From Mucilaginibacter sp. OK098 (GTDB lineage: Bacteria; Bacteroidota; Bacteroidia; Sphingobacteriales; Sphingobacteriaceae): DNA of 64,000 bases. Position numbers and translations under genes: made by a program. This document shows, in pieces, positions 51,354 to 59,624 of the stretch. The number at the start of each line of letters is the position of its first letter. Position 1 is the first letter of the stretch. The notes beneath the pieces were generated by a model that was not told the DNA's origin, did no database searches, and worked only from the letters and a program-made list of their open reading frames with translations. Location: the NCBI RefSeq assembly GCF_900142915.1, contig NZ_FRCM01000001.1:1488001-1552000 (forward strand), in the 5' to 3' direction.

Positions 51354-51857
51354 TTAAGCCTTACAACACACGTTTTCTGGTGGCGGAGGCGGCAAACTAT
51401 ATGGCTCCCCTCTCCAAACCAAAATCTTATTTTTATAAAGAATGAAAGCAATATGCTTACTTTTAAGTTGGGCACAAATATCAATACATCTAATGATATC
51501 CTCATATTTTGTATGATCTACGAATGTTATACTAAATCCGTTTACTGTATCCCTAGTATTCGATAACATTCTAACATTTTGTTCGAAATGATTTAATAGA
51601 ACCCCATCTTTTTTTTCGTCACCGGTTAGCAAATCGTTGTTAAATTTCCTAAATGTGCCAGGCTTAAACGGTTTCCTTTGATACTGCGCCCATGCTTTAA
51701 TCATCGAATCATCGCCCCATGCAGCATGAATTCCGTATTTAATTTTCGACAAATTAATATAATAGCTGTATACAATAAACAGTATCGGAAAAAGTGCCAG
51801 GCTGATAAGGCCAGGAAAATATAATTTCCTGATAGATATGCGCTTCCGTTGTAGCAT
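51354..51857 (-). CDS. Single-span membrane protein, ExbD-like fold suspected
   Basis: 167 residues: a basic N-terminus (MLQRKRISIRKLYF), one membrane helix at about 13-35 (PGLISLALFPILFIVYSYYINL) and an extracytoplasmic domain containing DTVNGFSITFVDHTKYEDIIRCIDICAQ then SKHIAFILYKNKILVWRGE. Topology and the strand-helix-strand pattern recall ExbD/TolR, but the membrane aspartate of true ExbD is missing, so a motor role is unlikely. The tail PPPPPENVCCKA has two adjacent cysteines. No ExbB partner lies nearby. Hypothetical. Confidence 0.68.
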   Translation of the reverse strand: MLQRKRISIRKLYFPGLISLALFPILFIVYSYYINLSKIKYGIHAAWGDDSMIKAWAQYQRKPFKPGTFRKFNNDLLTGDEKKDGVLLNHFEQNVRMLSNTRDTVNGFSITFVDHTKYEDIIRCIDICAQLKSKHIAFILYKNKILVWRGEPYSLPPPPPENVCCKA

Positions 51858-51937
51858 ATAACTAAGTTACATAAATCAATTATCTACAATCAAAATTTAT
51901 TTGAATTGTTAAACAGCTGTAAAAGTTTACTCGTTAT

Positions 51938-51976
51938 CCACCTTTTACCTTTCTGCTTTCGCCTTTCACCTCCTAC
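51938..51976. repeat. CCTTTTACCTTTCTGCTTTC oligomer repeat upstream of mqnC
   Basis: Units CACCTTTTACCTTTCTGC, TTTCGCCTTTCACCTCC. Single-arm copy of the GGTGAAAGG family, occupying the expected -33 region of the mqnC promoter. Confidence 0.65.
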
Positions 51977-51980
51977 TTCG

Positions 51981-51988
51981 TATATTTG
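51981..51988 (+). promoter_or_regulatory. -7 promoter element (TATATTTG) abutting the mqnC start
   Basis: Perfect TAnnTTTG with only 3 nt before the ATG at 51992; transcription would begin at or within the start codon. The longer in-frame TTG start lies inside the box and is rejected. Confidence 0.6.
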
Positions 51989-51991
51989 TGC

Positions 51992-53116
51992 ATGAACACA
52001 GCGGATTTGTTGCAACGCGCTTTGCGGTTTGATTTTTTGACCCAGGAGGAGGGCGTTTTTCTTTATAAAAATGCTTCAACTGCCGATTTGATGTACACAG
52101 CCAATGAGCTGCGCAAGATCCAGGTGCCGCATGGCAAAGTGACCTGGCAGATCGACCGGAACGTTAACACCACCAATGTTTGCATAGCCAACTGTAAGTT
52201 TTGCAATTTTTTCCGTCGCCCCGGTCACGAGGATAGTTACATAACTGATATTGAAACCTATAAGCAAAAAATTGAAGAAACCTTTCGCTATGGAGGTGAT
52301 CAGTTATTGCTGCAGGGTGGCCACCACCCCGATCTGGGACTAAAATTTTATGCTGATACCTTCAGGCAGCTGAAAGAACTATATCCAACTTTAAAACTGC
52401 ATTCATTAGGTCCGCCGGAAATTGCGCACGTTGCCAAACTGGAAGGCATGAGCCATTATGATGTTTTAAAAGAATTAAAAGCCGCAGGCCTGGATTCATT
52501 ACCCGGCGCCGGCGCCGAAATATTGAACGACCGCGTTCGCCGCCTCATCAGTAAAGGTAAATGCGGTGGTAAGGAATGGCTGGATGTAATGCGTGCCGCT
52601 CACCAGCTTAACCTGCCAAGCTCTGCCACTATGATGTTTGGTCATATTGAAACCATTGAGGAACGCTTTGAGCATTTGGTTTGGATTCGCGAAGTACAAT
52701 CTGAAAAGCCGGAAGGCGCTTACGGCTTTGTTGCCTTTATTCCATGGCCCTTCCAGGATGATGGCACTTTATTACGTAAGATAAGAGGCATCACCAACAA
52801 TGTTACCGGTGATGAATATATCCGGATGATAGCGCTTAGCCGTATTATGCTGCCAAATATTAAAAACATCCAGGCCTCATGGTTAACCGTTGGCAAACAA
52901 GTAGCGCAATTATGCCTGCATGCCGGTGCAAATGATTTTGGATCCATAATGATCGAAGAAAATGTGGTATCAGCAGCGGGTGCCCCACACCGCTTCACCG
53001 CAAAAGGTATCCAGGAATCAATAAAAGAAGCAGGCTTTGAACCACAGCTGCGTACCCAAAAGTACGATTGGCGTGAAATCCCAGCAGCTATTGAGGAGCA
53101 GGTGATAAATTATTAA
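51992..53116 (+). CDS. mqnC: Cyclic dehypoxanthinyl futalosine synthase (radical SAM)
   Basis: 374 residues from the ATG at 51992. Radical SAM cluster motif CIANCKFC (CxxxCxxC) follows HGKVTWQIDRNVNTTNV; the LLLQGGHHPDLGL and HSLGPPEIAHVAKLEGMS segments are typical of MqnC, as is the C-terminal GANDFGSIMIEENVVSAAGAPHRFT. It makes the cyclic intermediate of the futalosine route to menaquinone. No other mqn gene is adjacent. Futalosine-type menaquinone synthesis would supply the quinone used by Complex I encoded in this window. Confidence 0.97.
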   Translation: MNTADLLQRALRFDFLTQEEGVFLYKNASTADLMYTANELRKIQVPHGKVTWQIDRNVNTTNVCIANCKFCNFFRRPGHEDSYITDIETYKQKIEETFRYGGDQLLLQGGHHPDLGLKFYADTFRQLKELYPTLKLHSLGPPEIAHVAKLEGMSHYDVLKELKAAGLDSLPGAGAEILNDRVRRLISKGKCGGKEWLDVMRAAHQLNLPSSATMMFGHIETIEERFEHLVWIREVQSEKPEGAYGFVAFIPWPFQDDGTLLRKIRGITNNVTGDEYIRMIALSRIMLPNIKNIQASWLTVGKQVAQLCLHAGANDFGSIMIEENVVSAAGAPHRFTAKGIQESIKEAGFEPQLRTQKYDWREIPAAIEEQVINY

Positions 53117-53184
53117 GAGAGTCCGAAAGACGGGAAGTCAGTAAAGTCCGAAAGTAGAAGAATAGCTTTTACTTCCGGACTTTT
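53117..53184. repeat. GTCCGAAAG oligomer repeat after mqnC
   Basis: Units AGTCCGAAAGACGGGAAGTC, AAAGTCCGAAAGTAG and inverted CTTCCGGACTTTTC. Starts directly after the mqnC stop. Confidence 0.65.
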
Positions 53185-53188
53185 CTTT

Positions 53189-53547
53189 ATAGCGATGGGC
53201 TTAATCGAAACGTACCCTAATAATCGGTTATTTACCTTATTTAATGCAGGTCTTCGACCTGCACTGATATATTAGGCCATAAAAACCACAACATCCAAGC
53301 CCTGAAAGGGCGACATCCATCAGCGCAGGTCGCAGGCCTGCGTGATTGATAAGATTTCGAACTTGAATGTTTGAAACATATCCTAATGATCAATTATTTT
53401 CCTGCTTCATCCGTATTTAACGCAGGCCTTCGACCTACGCTGATATATTAGGCCATAAAAACCACAACATCCAGGCCCTGAAAGGGCGACATCCATCAGC
53501 GCAGGTCGCACGCCTGCGTGATTAATAAGGTTTCGAACCCATCGCTA
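53189..53547. repeat. 359-bp element with two 176-bp-spaced hairpin units and inverted ends
   Basis: Ends ATAGCGATGGGC...TCGAAAC (from 53189) and GTTTCGAACCCATCGCTAT (to 53547) are inverted and match the outer ends of the 39442-39797 element. Inside, two tandem units 176 bp apart each carry GCAGGTCTTCGACCTGC-like hairpins, TGATATATTAGGCCATAAAA, CCCTGAAAGGG and GCGCAGGTCGCAGGCCTGCG. No ORF or transposase. Together with neighbouring repeats it fills 53117-53663. Confidence 0.8.
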
Positions 53548-53577
53548 TGAAAATGCGGTATAATTTAAAAACTTTTT

Positions 53578-53661
53578 CCATCTTTCGGACTTTACCGACT
53601 TTCGGACTTCCGGACTTTTCCTTACTTTCGGACCTCCGGACTTTCCAGACTTTCGGACTTG
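53578..53661. repeat. CTTTCGGACTTCCGGAC oligomer repeat running into scpB
   Basis: Tandem units CTTTCGGACTTTACCGAC, TTTCGGACTTCCGGAC, TTTCGGACCTCCGGAC, TTTCGGACTTG end 2 bp before the scpB ATG. The block is in frame with scpB without stops, which can mislead start calling. Confidence 0.75.
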
Positions 53662-53663
53662 AA

Positions 53664-54224
53664 ATGGACAACATTGAACAATACATAGAAGCCCTCATAT
53701 TTGCATCGGAACAAAGCATCCGTTCAGAAGAAATTATCTATTGCCTGCAATCGGCATTTAGCCAGGATTTTAGTGAAGATGAAATAAGCGGCTATATTCA
53801 AAACATCACCAATAAATATCATGATCAGCAATTTGCCATCGAGGTGGTTAAAGTGAGCAATGGCTACCAATTTTTAACAAAGAAAAATTATCACCAGGTT
53901 ATCAGCCTGCTGCAGGCACAACGCTCAAAAAAGAAATTAAGCCAGGCCGCGCTCGAAACGCTTGCCATTATAGCCTATAAACAACCTGTAACTAAACCCG
54001 ATATTGAACAGATCCGCGGCGTAAATTGCGATTACTCCATTCAAAAACTCCTCGAAAAAGAATTAATTGCCATTATTGGCAAATCAGAAGCATTGGGCAA
54101 ACCAATACTTTATGGCACAAGTATACTTTTTATGGACTATTTTGGCATAAACAATATAAACGAACTGCCTCAAATGAAGGATTTTACAAATAATACGGCT
54201 TCTATTGGCGAAGAATCTGAATAA
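53664..54224 (+). CDS. scpB: Segregation and condensation protein B
   Basis: 186 residues from ATG 53664 (MDNIEQYIEALIFASEQSI), the normal length for ScpB. Winged-helix domains are seen in LIFASEQSIRSEEIIYCL and in LSQAALETLAIIAYKQPVTK, which is followed by the family motif PDIEQIRGVNCDYSIQKLLEKELI and the closing GKPILYGTSILFMDYFGI. It works with ScpA and SMC in chromosome condensation; scpA is not in this window. The in-frame extension to 53547 is repeat DNA and not part of the protein. No Shine-Dalgarno. Confidence 0.95.
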   Translation: MDNIEQYIEALIFASEQSIRSEEIIYCLQSAFSQDFSEDEISGYIQNITNKYHDQQFAIEVVKVSNGYQFLTKKNYHQVISLLQAQRSKKKLSQAALETLAIIAYKQPVTKPDIEQIRGVNCDYSIQKLLEKELIAIIGKSEALGKPILYGTSILFMDYFGINNINELPQMKDFTNNTASIGEESE

Positions 54225-54384
54225 TTTTATAAATCACTCAAAAACAATTAAAAAATATTTTTTTTTAATTGATGTTTTTAATGAAAATGATTTTGATTAT
54301 TTTTACTAAGAAATACAACCAACAAATTAAACTTATTTGCATTTGTGTGCATTTATTAATGAAAAAAGTTTTACTATAAAATTC

Positions 54385-54579
54385 ATGGCAATGGGAACTC
54401 CAAAAAAACCGGTAAACAAGAAAGTTGAAAACACGGGAGAGGATGAAGATGATGATGATAGCACGCTTGATCAGAAACCCAAGAAAAAGGTAGATGATGA
54501 CGACGATGATTTTGACGGCCCTTTAGACGATTTAGGGTTTGAAAATTATGGCGATGATGACGATGACGACGATTATTGA
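54385..54579 (+). CDS. Small aspartate-rich acidic protein
   Basis: 64 residues from the ATG at 54385 (a second ATG at 54391 is nearly equivalent; upstream in-frame codons from 54337 give an unlikely N-terminus). The N-terminus is basic (TPKKPVNKKVENTG), then two Asp runs (EDEDDDDS and VDDDDDDFDG) and an acidic end DDDDDDDY. No signal peptide and no hydrophobic segment, so it is soluble and probably disordered; it could bind cations or basic proteins. Similar short Asp-rich proteins are common in Sphingobacteriaceae. Terminator follows. Confidence 0.72.
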   Translation: MAMGTPKKPVNKKVENTGEDEDDDDSTLDQKPKKKVDDDDDDFDGPLDDLGFENYGDDDDDDDY

Positions 54580-54604
54580 TCTTTAAAAAAATAGATTCTA
54601 CTTT

Positions 54605-54643
54605 AAAGCATCCGGGTTATGCCTGCGGATGCTTTTTTTTATA
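54605..54643 (+). terminator. Rho-independent terminator after the acidic protein gene
   Basis: 10-bp stem AAAGCATCCG (54605-54614) / CGGATGCTTT (54626-54635) followed by a run of T's. Confidence 0.9.
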
Positions 54644-54667
54644 TTAAATTTTTCCCGGCTAAATATT

Positions 54668-55789
54668 ATGATTATACGCGAAGTAAAAGATAAAGCAACC
54701 AAAAAGGCATTTTTAGATACAGCGAGGATAATTTATGAAAACGATAGCATTTGGGTTTGTCCGCTTGATAATGATATTGAAGCGGTTTTTGATCCGGCTA
54801 AAAATAATTTCCACCAGGATGGTAAATGTACCCGCTGGGTGCTTACTGATGCAAACGGGCAGCTGATTGGGCGCATTGCTGCTTTTATAAATAATAAAAA
54901 AGCTTATCATTATGAGCAACCCACCGGGGGTATCGGTTTTTTTGAGTGCATAAATAATGAGGGGGCTGCTTTTTTACTGTTTGATACAGCTAAAAAATGG
55001 CTGGGTGAAAATGGTATGCAGGCAATGGATGGCCCGATAAATTTTGGCGAAAATGATAATTTCTGGGGACTACTGGTTGAAGGCTTTATCCCTCCCTCCT
55101 ACGGGATGAATTATAACCATGCTTATTACCAGGCTTTTTTTGACAATTATGGCTTCAAAACACTTTATGCACAGATCACCAATCATTTAGATATCCTTAA
55201 GCCATTTCCTGAACGATTTTATAAAATAGCCAAATGGGTAACTCAAAAACCAGGCTATGAATTCAAGCATCTGAAAGCCGGTCAAATTGAAAAATTTGCT
55301 TCAGACTTTATGGAGATCTATAACGATGCCTGGAAAGATTTTGAAAATTTTGTACCGATAACCCATGCTACCATTGCCGAAAGCTTCAAAAAAATGAAAC
55401 CGCTTATGGACGAAAACCTGATATGGTTTGCGTACATAAATAATGAGCCTGTATCTTTTTTAATAGTTTTACCCGATGCTAACCCAATGATAAAGCCACT
55501 AAATGGCAAGCTAAACCTGGTTGGAAAACTTAAATTTGTTTATAATAAATGGAAAGGTGTTTCGCGGATGCGGGCAATTGTAATGGGAACAAAGCAAAAA
55601 TTCCAGAATCACGGGGTTGAATCAGCGCTTTTTATAACGCTGGGCGAATATGTTTTGCCTTTAAACCAATATAAAGAACTTGAACTATCGTGGGTTGGCG
55701 ACTTCAATGAAAAAATGATTGCAATGCACAATGCAATGGGGGCAGTATTTGGTAAAAAGCATTTAACAATGCGTTATATCTTTAATTAG
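54668..55789 (+). CDS. GNAT-like (BtrH/DUF-type) hypothetical acyltransferase fold protein
   Basis: 373 residues from the ATG at 54668 (MIIREVKDKATKKAFLD). The N-terminal half (RWVLTDANGQLIGRIAAFINNK, GGIGFFECINNEGAAFLLFDTAKKWL) and C-terminal half (LIWFAYINNEPVSFLIVLPD, GTKQKFQNHGVESALFITLGEYV) look like two GNAT-type repeats, without a convincing acetyl-CoA Q-x-x-G-x-G loop in the second. Homologues in Bacteroidota are common and called GNAT family or hypothetical. Substrate unknown. It is followed by an AATTATCACGAAT inverted repeat that fills the convergent spacer. Confidence 0.82.
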   Translation: MIIREVKDKATKKAFLDTARIIYENDSIWVCPLDNDIEAVFDPAKNNFHQDGKCTRWVLTDANGQLIGRIAAFINNKKAYHYEQPTGGIGFFECINNEGAAFLLFDTAKKWLGENGMQAMDGPINFGENDNFWGLLVEGFIPPSYGMNYNHAYYQAFFDNYGFKTLYAQITNHLDILKPFPERFYKIAKWVTQKPGYEFKHLKAGQIEKFASDFMEIYNDAWKDFENFVPITHATIAESFKKMKPLMDENLIWFAYINNEPVSFLIVLPDANPMIKPLNGKLNLVGKLKFVYNKWKGVSRMRAIVMGTKQKFQNHGVESALFITLGEYVLPLNQYKELELSWVGDFNEKMIAMHNAMGAVFGKKHLTMRYIFN

Positions 55790-55791
55790 TA

Positions 55792-55912
55792 TAATTATCA
55801 CGAATTTTATCGAATTACACGAATGGACTGCCTGAAGTTGGGCAATTACAGAATGTTTGCTTTATTATAATTCGTGAAATTCGAATAAATTAGAGCCCAT
55901 TCGTGATAATTA
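55792..55912. repeat. TAATTATCACGAAT inverted repeat filling a convergent spacer
   Basis: Perfect 14-bp ends TAATTATCACGAAT (55792-55805) and ATTCGTGATAATTA (55899-55912), with ACACGAAT, ATTCGTGAAATTCG units inside. It occupies nearly all of the spacer between the GNAT-like gene and the XRE gene. Confidence 0.8.
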
Positions 55913-55915
55913 ATA

Positions 55916-56257
55916 TCAGGCGGTTACCCTGTTGTGCCTTAACTCTTCAAATAACTCAATAACCTTCTTTTGCAGATCAATAACCTCTGTTTCGCGATCC
56001 ATTAATTTTTTGTTAATGGTTTCCAATTCGTTAATCGCTTTTTGATCCTGTTCAGAATCGGTAAAAGTAAGCAACTGAACTACGGACATTTCAAACAAAG
56101 CTGCTATCTGCTCAAGTCGTGATAAATTAATGTCGGTTATTCCCGTTTCAATTTTTGAAAAAGCCGGGATAGAGATGTCCAATCTTTTGGCAACATCCTC
56201 CTGGCTCCATCCTTTTTGATGACGTAATAACCTGATTTTTTTTCCGAGTGTTTTCAT
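55916..56257 (-). CDS. XRE-family transcriptional regulator
   Basis: 113 residues. A helix-turn-helix Cro/C1 domain occupies residues 4-60 (KIRLLRHQKGWSQEDVAKRLDIS, PAFSKIETGITDINLSRLEQIAALF), followed by a charged coiled-coil tail (KAINELETINKKLMDRETEVIDLQKKVIELFEEL). This is the stand-alone Bacteroidota XRE regulator with a C-terminal leucine-heptad dimerisation segment. No toxin gene is adjacent, so not an obvious antitoxin. Targets unknown. Long AT-rich upstream region (56258-56455) shows nothing clear. Confidence 0.9.
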   Translation of the reverse strand: MKTLGKKIRLLRHQKGWSQEDVAKRLDISIPAFSKIETGITDINLSRLEQIAALFEMSVVQLLTFTDSEQDQKAINELETINKKLMDRETEVIDLQKKVIELFEELRHNRVTA

Positions 56258-56455
56258 TTAATATTAAAGGTTAAAAGATTTCGCGATAGTTAATAATCTT
56301 ACAATTATATTCAATATCTATCTAATTATCAACAATTTTGAATAATATTTTATTTTAATGTGAAGTTAATTTACCGCTTTCACAACTCTAATATATCGAT
56401 AATTATTATTAATATCTAATATACGGCTTTTATACGTGTTTTAGCAACAATTAAC

Positions 56456-57304
56456 TTACTTTAACAACAGTACCGGTACGGCCGCACTTTCTAACAATTG
56501 CTGCGAAACACTGGTATGCAACAGTGATTGCAGAAAGCTATATTTATGCGGTAACGCTATTACTATTTGTGCGTCATTGTGCTTTGCAAATTGTAGTATT
56601 CCGTTAATAATATTCGTTTCGTTAATAAAATAATACTTGGGATCATGCTGCTTAAGCGCTGCATATAACGTAGTGCCTTCAGCCATTTTCTCTGCATTAT
56701 CTGTTGAGCCATTGGTTTTATTATTAATATTTACCACCAACAAGTCAAATTTCTTCCTGGCAAGCATCTTCATAAGTGAAGCCAAAGGAGCTATTTCAGT
56801 AACTTTATTAAAATCACAAGCAACAACCACACGGCTTATATTTTCAATACTGTAGGCCGGTGGTACAACTATTACCGGTACCGGGCAGGTTTTTGATATC
56901 CTAACTACGTGGCTTCCTATTTTTGCATCGGCATTGCTACTGTTCCCTGTGGTGCCTATTATAACAAGATCGGCATTTTTACTGATTACATTTTCAACTA
57001 CTGCACGTACTAAATGTGTGCGGTTTAAATGCGTACTTATTTCAACGCCCGGTCTAACTTTACTGGAAAGCCTTTTTTTGAATTCTTCCAGCTTTTTTAA
57101 CCTGTCGGCTGCATTTTGTTCAATTTCCTCATCCTTTACCAGCACCATATCAGGGTTGGGCAGCATTGTTTCATATACCGATACGTAATAAGCATTTAAT
57201 AAAACAATGTGCGTAACTTCTGTTTGATGGCTTAAGGCAGCAGCAAACTCGGCTGCATGGGCAGCTGTTTCCGAAAAATCAATAGGAACCAGGTATGTTT
57301 TCAT
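56456..57304 (-). CDS. Universal stress protein with two UspA domains
   Basis: 282 residues. Domain 1 (about 1-142) has the full ATP-binding motif G-x2-G-x9-G-S in VIIGTTGNSSNADAKIGS followed by HVVRISKTCPVPVIVV; domain 2 (about 150-282) keeps the fold (RVVVACDFNKVTEIAPL) but has lost the motif (ALPHKYSFLQSLLHTS), so only one half should bind nucleotide. Cytoplasmic. Expression in stress or stationary phase is typical for the family. Single gene. Confidence 0.93.
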   Translation of the reverse strand: MKTYLVPIDFSETAAHAAEFAAALSHQTEVTHIVLLNAYYVSVYETMLPNPDMVLVKDEEIEQNAADRLKKLEEFKKRLSSKVRPGVEISTHLNRTHLVRAVVENVISKNADLVIIGTTGNSSNADAKIGSHVVRISKTCPVPVIVVPPAYSIENISRVVVACDFNKVTEIAPLASLMKMLARKKFDLLVVNINNKTNGSTDNAEKMAEGTTLYAALKQHDPKYYFINETNIINGILQFAKHNDAQIVIALPHKYSFLQSLLHTSVSQQLLESAAVPVLLLK

Positions 57305-57411
57305 CTCGGGATTGGGGCAACACTCACATTTAGCAACACTAAAAATATAAAAAAAAGTTTAATATTTACATACAGTTAACCTAAATGTAATTTACACTGT
57401 GTAAAGCACAC

Positions 57412-58248
57412 TTATTTTACAAACTTAGCAGCTACCCAATCCTTATTTTTCTTATGGCCGATGTATTTTAACCCGTATTTACAGGCTTCTTCTTTAATTA
57501 TATCAAGGTCGGGGACTTCATAAAAGCCACTGAAATATATTTCACCATCAGTTTTTAGCACCTCACTATAGCGTTCCATTTGATCGATCAGGATATTGCG
57601 GTTTATATTGGCCAGGATGGTATCGAAAATTTCAGCAGGGATCACCTCTTTTGAGCCGCAAAGGGCTGTAATATTTTCGATATTATTTAACTGGGCATTT
57701 TCAATAGTACTGGCATAGCAAACCGGGTCGTAATCAATTGCTGTAATTGCTACAGCTCCTAATTTGGAAGCCATGATGGCGAGGATCCCTGTTCCGCAAC
57801 CCATATCAAGCACCTTTTTATCGGCAAAATCATTTTCCAGGATCAGCTCAAGCATCATTGAGGTAGTTTGATGATGCCCTGTTCCGAAAGCCATTTTAGG
57901 GTCAATTACTATCTCGTACGGAAATTCGGGCTTAGCCTGATGAAATGTGGCACGCACAAAAATCTGCTTGCCAATCTCAATCGGTTCAAAATTACTTTCC
58001 CATACCTCATTCCAGTTTTTTTGAGGGATAAGTGTTATTTCATAGCTAAAAGTAAACAGATCCTGGTAAGATAATAAAGTTTCGTCCAGCTTCTCCTGGT
58101 CAAAATCAGTTACAGGGATATAAGCTTTAAATCCAAAATCCAGCTCTTCAAAAGTATCAAAACCTATCTCGCCCAAAGCATTTATCAGCAAGTCCTGCTG
58201 GTAATCTTCAGTAGTTATGGTGGTAAAAAGTAATTCGTAGTAGTTCAT
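57412..58248 (-). CDS. prmA: Ribosomal protein L11 methyltransferase
   Basis: 278 residues: an N-terminal substrate-binding domain (YYELLFTTITTEDYQQDLLINAL), then the AdoMet domain with motif I VLDMGCGTGILAIMASKLGA, preceded by the family signature MAFGTGHHQTTSMML, and the NLTANI-type motif DTILANINRNILID. It trimethylates L11 on lysines and the N-terminus. Last gene of a likely minus-strand run: tpiA, small membrane protein, prmA. This tpiA-prmA neighbourhood fits Bacteroidota synteny. Confidence 0.97.
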   Translation of the reverse strand: MNYYELLFTTITTEDYQQDLLINALGEIGFDTFEELDFGFKAYIPVTDFDQEKLDETLLSYQDLFTFSYEITLIPQKNWNEVWESNFEPIEIGKQIFVRATFHQAKPEFPYEIVIDPKMAFGTGHHQTTSMMLELILENDFADKKVLDMGCGTGILAIMASKLGAVAITAIDYDPVCYASTIENAQLNNIENITALCGSKEVIPAEIFDTILANINRNILIDQMERYSEVLKTDGEIYFSGFYEVPDLDIIKEEACKYGLKYIGHKKNKDWVAAKFVK

Positions 58249-58255
58249 AGGAGTT

Positions 58256-58288
58256 ACAGATTAGAGAATGATGATCAGGGATTAGTTG
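58256..58288. repeat. GATTAGAGAATGATGATC oligomer repeat between two genes
   Basis: Short degenerate copy of the GATTAGAG family directly upstream of prmA (AGATTAGAGAATGATGATC, AGGGATTAG). Confidence 0.5.
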
Positions 58289-58308
58289 TAAAAAATATAT
58301 AACATTAA

Positions 58309-58737
58309 TCAGCGATCCTCAAACAAGTACAATACCAGCAGGTTAACCAACCAATAAACCATTTGTACCGCGGTCATAAAACCTACCAGCTTAATAAGAT
58401 TATTAATTCCGCGCTGTGGGTCCCAAATGGCATAGCTGATCCCAAGAGCAAAAACAAAGCAAATAAAACAAAGATCGACTATAACATTTACCTTGTCGGC
58501 TACCGTCTTTCTTTCCATGCCATTCCATACCGGCATTATCACCACTATTTGGGTTAATACCCCAACAATAAACAGCAAAGGCAACGTATACCTGTAAAAT
58601 GCCATGAAACTTCTCAAATCACCTACACCCATTCTATCTATCTGCAAAGTAAAATACAGCGAGCTATACCTTACCGCAGCAAAGAAAATAAAAAAGCCTA
58701 TAAATGGCGGCAGGATAACTTTTATCAGGTGTTTCAT
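58309..58737 (-). CDS. Four-helix membrane protein, hypothetical
   Basis: 142 residues with four hydrophobic helices: LPPFIGFFIFFAAVRYSSLYF, YTLPLLFIVGVLTQIVVIMPVW, VIVDLCFICFVFALGISYAIW, LVGFMTAVQMVYWLVNLLVLYLF. No known motif; conserved charged residues are few. It lies between tpiA and prmA on the same strand and could be cotranscribed with them, but no link to their function is evident. Confidence 0.78.
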   Translation of the reverse strand: MKHLIKVILPPFIGFFIFFAAVRYSSLYFTLQIDRMGVGDLRSFMAFYRYTLPLLFIVGVLTQIVVIMPVWNGMERKTVADKVNVIVDLCFICFVFALGISYAIWDPQRGINNLIKLVGFMTAVQMVYWLVNLLVLYLFEDR

Positions 58738-58745
58738 GCTTTCAG

Positions 58746-58852
58746 CGGTGATTAGAGGTTAGAGACCAGAGATTAGTTAAAAGTTTAATAACTCAATAAA
58801 AATTATCGCGTTTCGGCCTAATCTCTAATCTCCAGTCTCTGATCTCTCTAAT
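58746..58852. repeat. GATTAGAGGTTAGAGACC oligomer inverted pair; right arm begins at the tpiA stop
   Basis: Left arm GTGATTAGAGGTTAGAGACC, AGAGATTAG; right arm CTAATCTCTAATCTCC, AGTCTCTGATCTCTCTAATT. The tpiA stop codon TAG (58848-58850) is part of the repeat. Confidence 0.75.
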
Positions 58853-59612
58853 TAAACACTTTCACAATATCAATAAAATCGCGGGATTTAAGGGATGCGC
58901 CGCCGATAAGACCGCCATCAATATCAGGCTGTGCAAAAAGCTCGGGGGCATTTTTAGGGTTGCAGCTTCCACCGTATAAAATAGTGGTGTTCGCCGCTAT
59001 TTCCTGCCCATATTTTGCGGCGATCTCGATGCGGATAAACGCATGAATTTCCTGTGCCTGATCAGATGATGCGGTCACACCGGTACCAATAGCCCAAACA
59101 GGCTCATAGGCAATTACCAATTTCGCAAAATCAGTTTCATCCAGGTGAAATACGCCTTCAACCAATTGGCTCTTTATAATATTGAAATGCTCTTCTGCTT
59201 CCCTTTCCTGTAAAGTTTCACCGATACAAAAAATTGGTTTTAGATCATTTTTTAAAGCGGTATCCGTTTTTGCAGCCAATAACTCATTGCTTTCGCCGAA
59301 ATACTGGCGGCGCTCTGAGTGACCTAGAATAACATACTCAGCCCCAACTGATTTTATCATTTTTGCAGATATTTCGCCGGTATAAGCACCAGACTCTGCC
59401 TGGTGAGCATTTTGTGCGCCAACTGCAACATTGGTATAACCTTTTGCCAATTGCGCCAGGCTATGCAACTGAATAAACGGACTGCAAATAACAGCCTGTT
59501 GCTTGCCGGTCGCTTCGTCTTTAAACATATTTATTATTTCAGAAAACAAGCCTAAACCTTCGTTATAGTCAAGGTTCATTTTCCAGTTTCCGGCGACAAT
59601 TTTTTTTCTCAT
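58848..59612 (-). CDS. tpiA: Triosephosphate isomerase
   Basis: 254 residues, complete TIM barrel. Active-site residues are present: N and K in GNWKMN, H in YVILGHSERRQYFGE, E in AYEPVWAIGTGVTAS, and the phosphate loop GGSCNPKNA / GGLIGGASL. Glycolysis/gluconeogenesis, dihydroxyacetone phosphate to glyceraldehyde-3-phosphate. It is separated from the upstream GlmU-like gene by a GTTGATT-type repeat block. Confidence 0.98.
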   Translation of the reverse strand: MRKKIVAGNWKMNLDYNEGLGLFSEIINMFKDEATGKQQAVICSPFIQLHSLAQLAKGYTNVAVGAQNAHQAESGAYTGEISAKMIKSVGAEYVILGHSERRQYFGESNELLAAKTDTALKNDLKPIFCIGETLQEREAEEHFNIIKSQLVEGVFHLDETDFAKLVIAYEPVWAIGTGVTASSDQAQEIHAFIRIEIAAKYGQEIAANTTILYGGSCNPKNAPELFAQPDIDGGLIGGASLKSRDFIDIVKVFN

Positions 59613-59624
59613 GATTGTATTATT

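Noticed and set aside
53189-53547. Insertion sequence
   Set aside because: Inverted ends but no transposase reading frame in 359 bp; treated as a non-autonomous repeat.
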